From an uncultured Methanosarcinales archaeon (GTDB lineage Archaea > Halobacteriota > Methanosarcinia > Methanotrichales > Methanotrichaceae): a DNA stretch of 64,000 nt. A program made the position numbers and the translations under genes. Location: contig CAIQHB010000080.1 in NCBI GenBank assembly GCA_903871465.1, forward strand, positions 1 through 64,000, given 5' to 3'. The first letter of the stretch is position 1. Each line of letters opens with the position of its first letter. The notes beneath the pieces were generated by a model. The model had not been told where the DNA came from. It was given only the letters and a program-made list of their open reading frames with translations, and did not search any database. Shown piece by piece: positions 62,665 through 64,000 of the stretch.

Positions 62665-63573
62665 TTGACCAGATCGGAAAACATCTCCAAGAGGCTCCCA
62701 CATTTCTACAGGCAATGGGACCCGGAATCACAAATATCGGTTCTCACTTCTTCGATTGGACAATGCATGGATGAGACTGAGAAAGAGCTGATCTCCATCC
62801 TTTATGCCCACTGGGTAGACAAAGCCAGTAGGTATGACCTTGACAAGCTTGGTGCACTATTTCGCATTCAGAGAAGAGAGGGTGAAGCGGATTTGGATTG
62901 TAGGAACCGCATCAAGACGGCCATACTCAGATATCAGGGCGGCGGTACAATTGCAGCGATTCAGGCATCGGTGAGAATTGCGCTCGGGCTTCCCTGGGAT
63001 CATCCTGTGGAGATAAACGAAAACCCGGAGGTGAGTTGTAAGAGAACTTATAAGGTTCGGTCTGGCACCGAGTGGCAAGAGGATGCTCGGAGCATTAACG
63101 ACTCAACTCTGGACATTACTTTAGTGGTTGATACAGAGAACGCAAAGATAACCGATCCGACTCTCAAAAACATCACCACGGGCGAGTCCTTAACTTTCCA
63201 GGGGGATCTATCCTATGGAGAAGTTCTGGAGATCCGAGGCGGCAAAGCGATCCTAAATGGAGTGGATCAGACGCCCAGGCTTTCAATTTCAGGCAGCCTA
63301 AGGCTTCCTAGAGGAAGATCGAAATGGCAGTATGCAGAGTTTGTTGGAGGGAACCTGGGGGCCTTTGATCTCACTCATTTTGACAAATCTGTCTTCGTGG
63401 TGGACATAACATCATCAATAACCTTCGAATGGACGGCCAGCCAGCCAGCAACATTTGAGCTTTGTCTCTCCAAAGAGACCCTGACAAAAGCAGGTGTTAG
63501 GGCAAAGGAGGTGCAGGAGATCCTGGACTCCGTAAAAGCCTGCGGCGTAAAAGCAGAGCTTAGGCTAATATAA
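62665..63573 (+). CDS. Tail protein I-like baseplate protein with C-terminal beta domain
   Basis: A 302-residue protein following gpJ. The first 100 residues (HFYRQWDPESQISVLTSSIG, YDLDKLGALFRIQRREGEAD, CRNRIKTAILRYQGGGTIAAI) match the gpI/YmfQ-type pattern at the periphery of tail baseplates: a helical bundle which binds J and fibres. The remainder is beta-rich (LVVDTENAKITDPTLKNIT, GEVLEIRGGKAILNGVD) like a phage Dit/receptor-binding attachment. Start is TTG 62665 with GAGGAG upstream. Confidence 0.72.
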   Translation: MTRSENISKRLPHFYRQWDPESQISVLTSSIGQCMDETEKELISILYAHWVDKASRYDLDKLGALFRIQRREGEADLDCRNRIKTAILRYQGGGTIAAIQASVRIALGLPWDHPVEINENPEVSCKRTYKVRSGTEWQEDARSINDSTLDITLVVDTENAKITDPTLKNITTGESLTFQGDLSYGEVLEIRGGKAILNGVDQTPRLSISGSLRLPRGRSKWQYAEFVGGNLGAFDLTHFDKSVFVVDITSSITFEWTASQPATFELCLSKETLTKAGVRAKEVQEILDSVKACGVKAELRLI

Positions 63574-63618
63574 TATTTGCAGCATGTCTTCTGTCTCATC
63601 TATCTGCGAGGAATTTAA

Positions 63619-64000
63619 ATGGTTATCGAACGGAAATACAAGAGCCCGGGAGATCTAATCAGGTCTGAAGAATGGAATCAAATTCTTGACGAGCTAATCG
63701 ACTTGAGGAAGCATATCGATGAAATGAGCATTCGCGGTACCCTGACCGGTCTTGAAAGCCCCACAGGCACATCATGCGGCCTAGGCAAAGACGCTCCCCA
63801 GGATTTAAATTATGAGACTGAAGTGATGGGACTGATCACAAAACAGTACTACGTGGGAGAAGCCGAGGTCGGCGAGATCTGTACTTTCGGGATAAATAAC
63901 TTTGCAGATCTCATTTACTACTGGTCCGCAGCCACTGTTGGAGGAGATGACGTCTTGAGGATGACGCTGGAATACACTGATGGGTCCACTTACACCTCAG
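63619..64000 (+). CDS. Further tail-locus protein, N-terminal part (partial)
   Basis: An open frame from ATG 63619 (GAGG 6 nt upstream) to the right edge, 127 codons seen. The N-terminus has a charged coiled-coil-like segment (SEEWNQILDELIDLRKHIDE), followed by a Gly/Thr-rich turn and then a beta-rich part (GEICTFGINNFADLIYYWSA). Position after gpI suggests a fibre or another baseplate protein, but no motif is conclusive. Confidence 0.55.
   Translation, partial: MVIERKYKSPGDLIRSEEWNQILDELIDLRKHIDEMSIRGTLTGLESPTGTSCGLGKDAPQDLNYETEVMGLITKQYYVGEAEVGEICTFGINNFADLIYYWSAATVGGDDVLRMTLEYTDGSTYTS

Noticed and set aside
45919-64000. Complete myovirus provirus
   Set aside because: No integrase, attachment site, terminase, portal or capsid gene is visible. 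The locus continues past the edge, so this is a provisional rejection.

Overview
The window looks like the chromosome of an acetoclastic methanogenic archaeon close to Methanothrix (Methanosaeta). Evidence for this: two tandem AMP-forming acetyl-CoA synthetase genes behind near-identical archaeal TATA promoters (Methanothrix activates acetate with AMP-forming Acs), a NosD-type secreted beta-helix protein, an ACR3 arsenite pump, an archaeal e-MtaB tRNA methylthiotransferase, a TIGR00288 NYN protein, T-tract terminators and many TTG/GTG starts. The genus call is inference; no rRNA or mcr gene is present.

Region 1 (1-8.3 kb): an exported protein cut by the left edge, a sodium:solute symporter, a NosD-like beta-helix surface protein, two small exported proteins, and a tight three-gene operon (zinc alcohol dehydrogenase, nitroreductase, SAM methyltransferase). 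Region 2 (8.4-22.7 kb): a metalloid/thiol-redox island. It has two ArsR repressors, a DUF318/ArsP-type permease, an ACR3 arsenite carrier, two CcdA-type electron carriers, several thioredoxin-fold proteins (one with three folds), a DGC zinc protein, a 50-residue zinc-ribbon protein and three exported tandem-rhodanese proteins, one without active-site cysteines. An SDR pseudogene sits in the middle. Region 3 (22.7-40.2 kb): a 1.1-kb gene-poor stretch, then housekeeping and membrane genes: secreted protein, beta-CASP nuclease, rhomboid protease, NYN protein, TatD, 2-isopropylmalate synthase (with no canonical start codon in the homologous frame), Ca2+/H+ exchanger, a 1039-residue hybrid histidine kinase, a lone NfnA-like flavoprotein, an acyl-CoA synthetase, an AI-2E family permease and e-MtaB.

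Region 4 (40.2-45.8 kb): the acs pair. Each gene has a roughly 160-170-nt leader; the second leader can fold into a strong hairpin. A decayed copy of the acs 3' end with its terminator follows.

Region 5 (45.9-64 kb): a contractile phage-tail-like machine. On the plus strand: sheath, tube, two overlapping tail-chaperone-like frames joined at an 11-A run, a repeat-built tape-measure candidate, a baseplate/adaptor protein with a CnaB-like domain, a gpD-type hub, gpV spike, PAAR-like tip, gp25, gpJ, a gpI-like protein and the start of a further gene. Between hub and spike, on the opposite strand, lie three large proteins with the same N-terminal module (a short conserved leader plus a PG_binding_1-type domain) and different C-termini: a HExxH metallopeptidase-like domain, a phospholipase D and a clan-CD (caspase-like) His/Cys domain. 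I read them as cargo effectors of the machine. No capsid, portal, terminase or integrase gene is visible, which favours a contractile injection system over a whole provirus, but the locus runs off the right edge.
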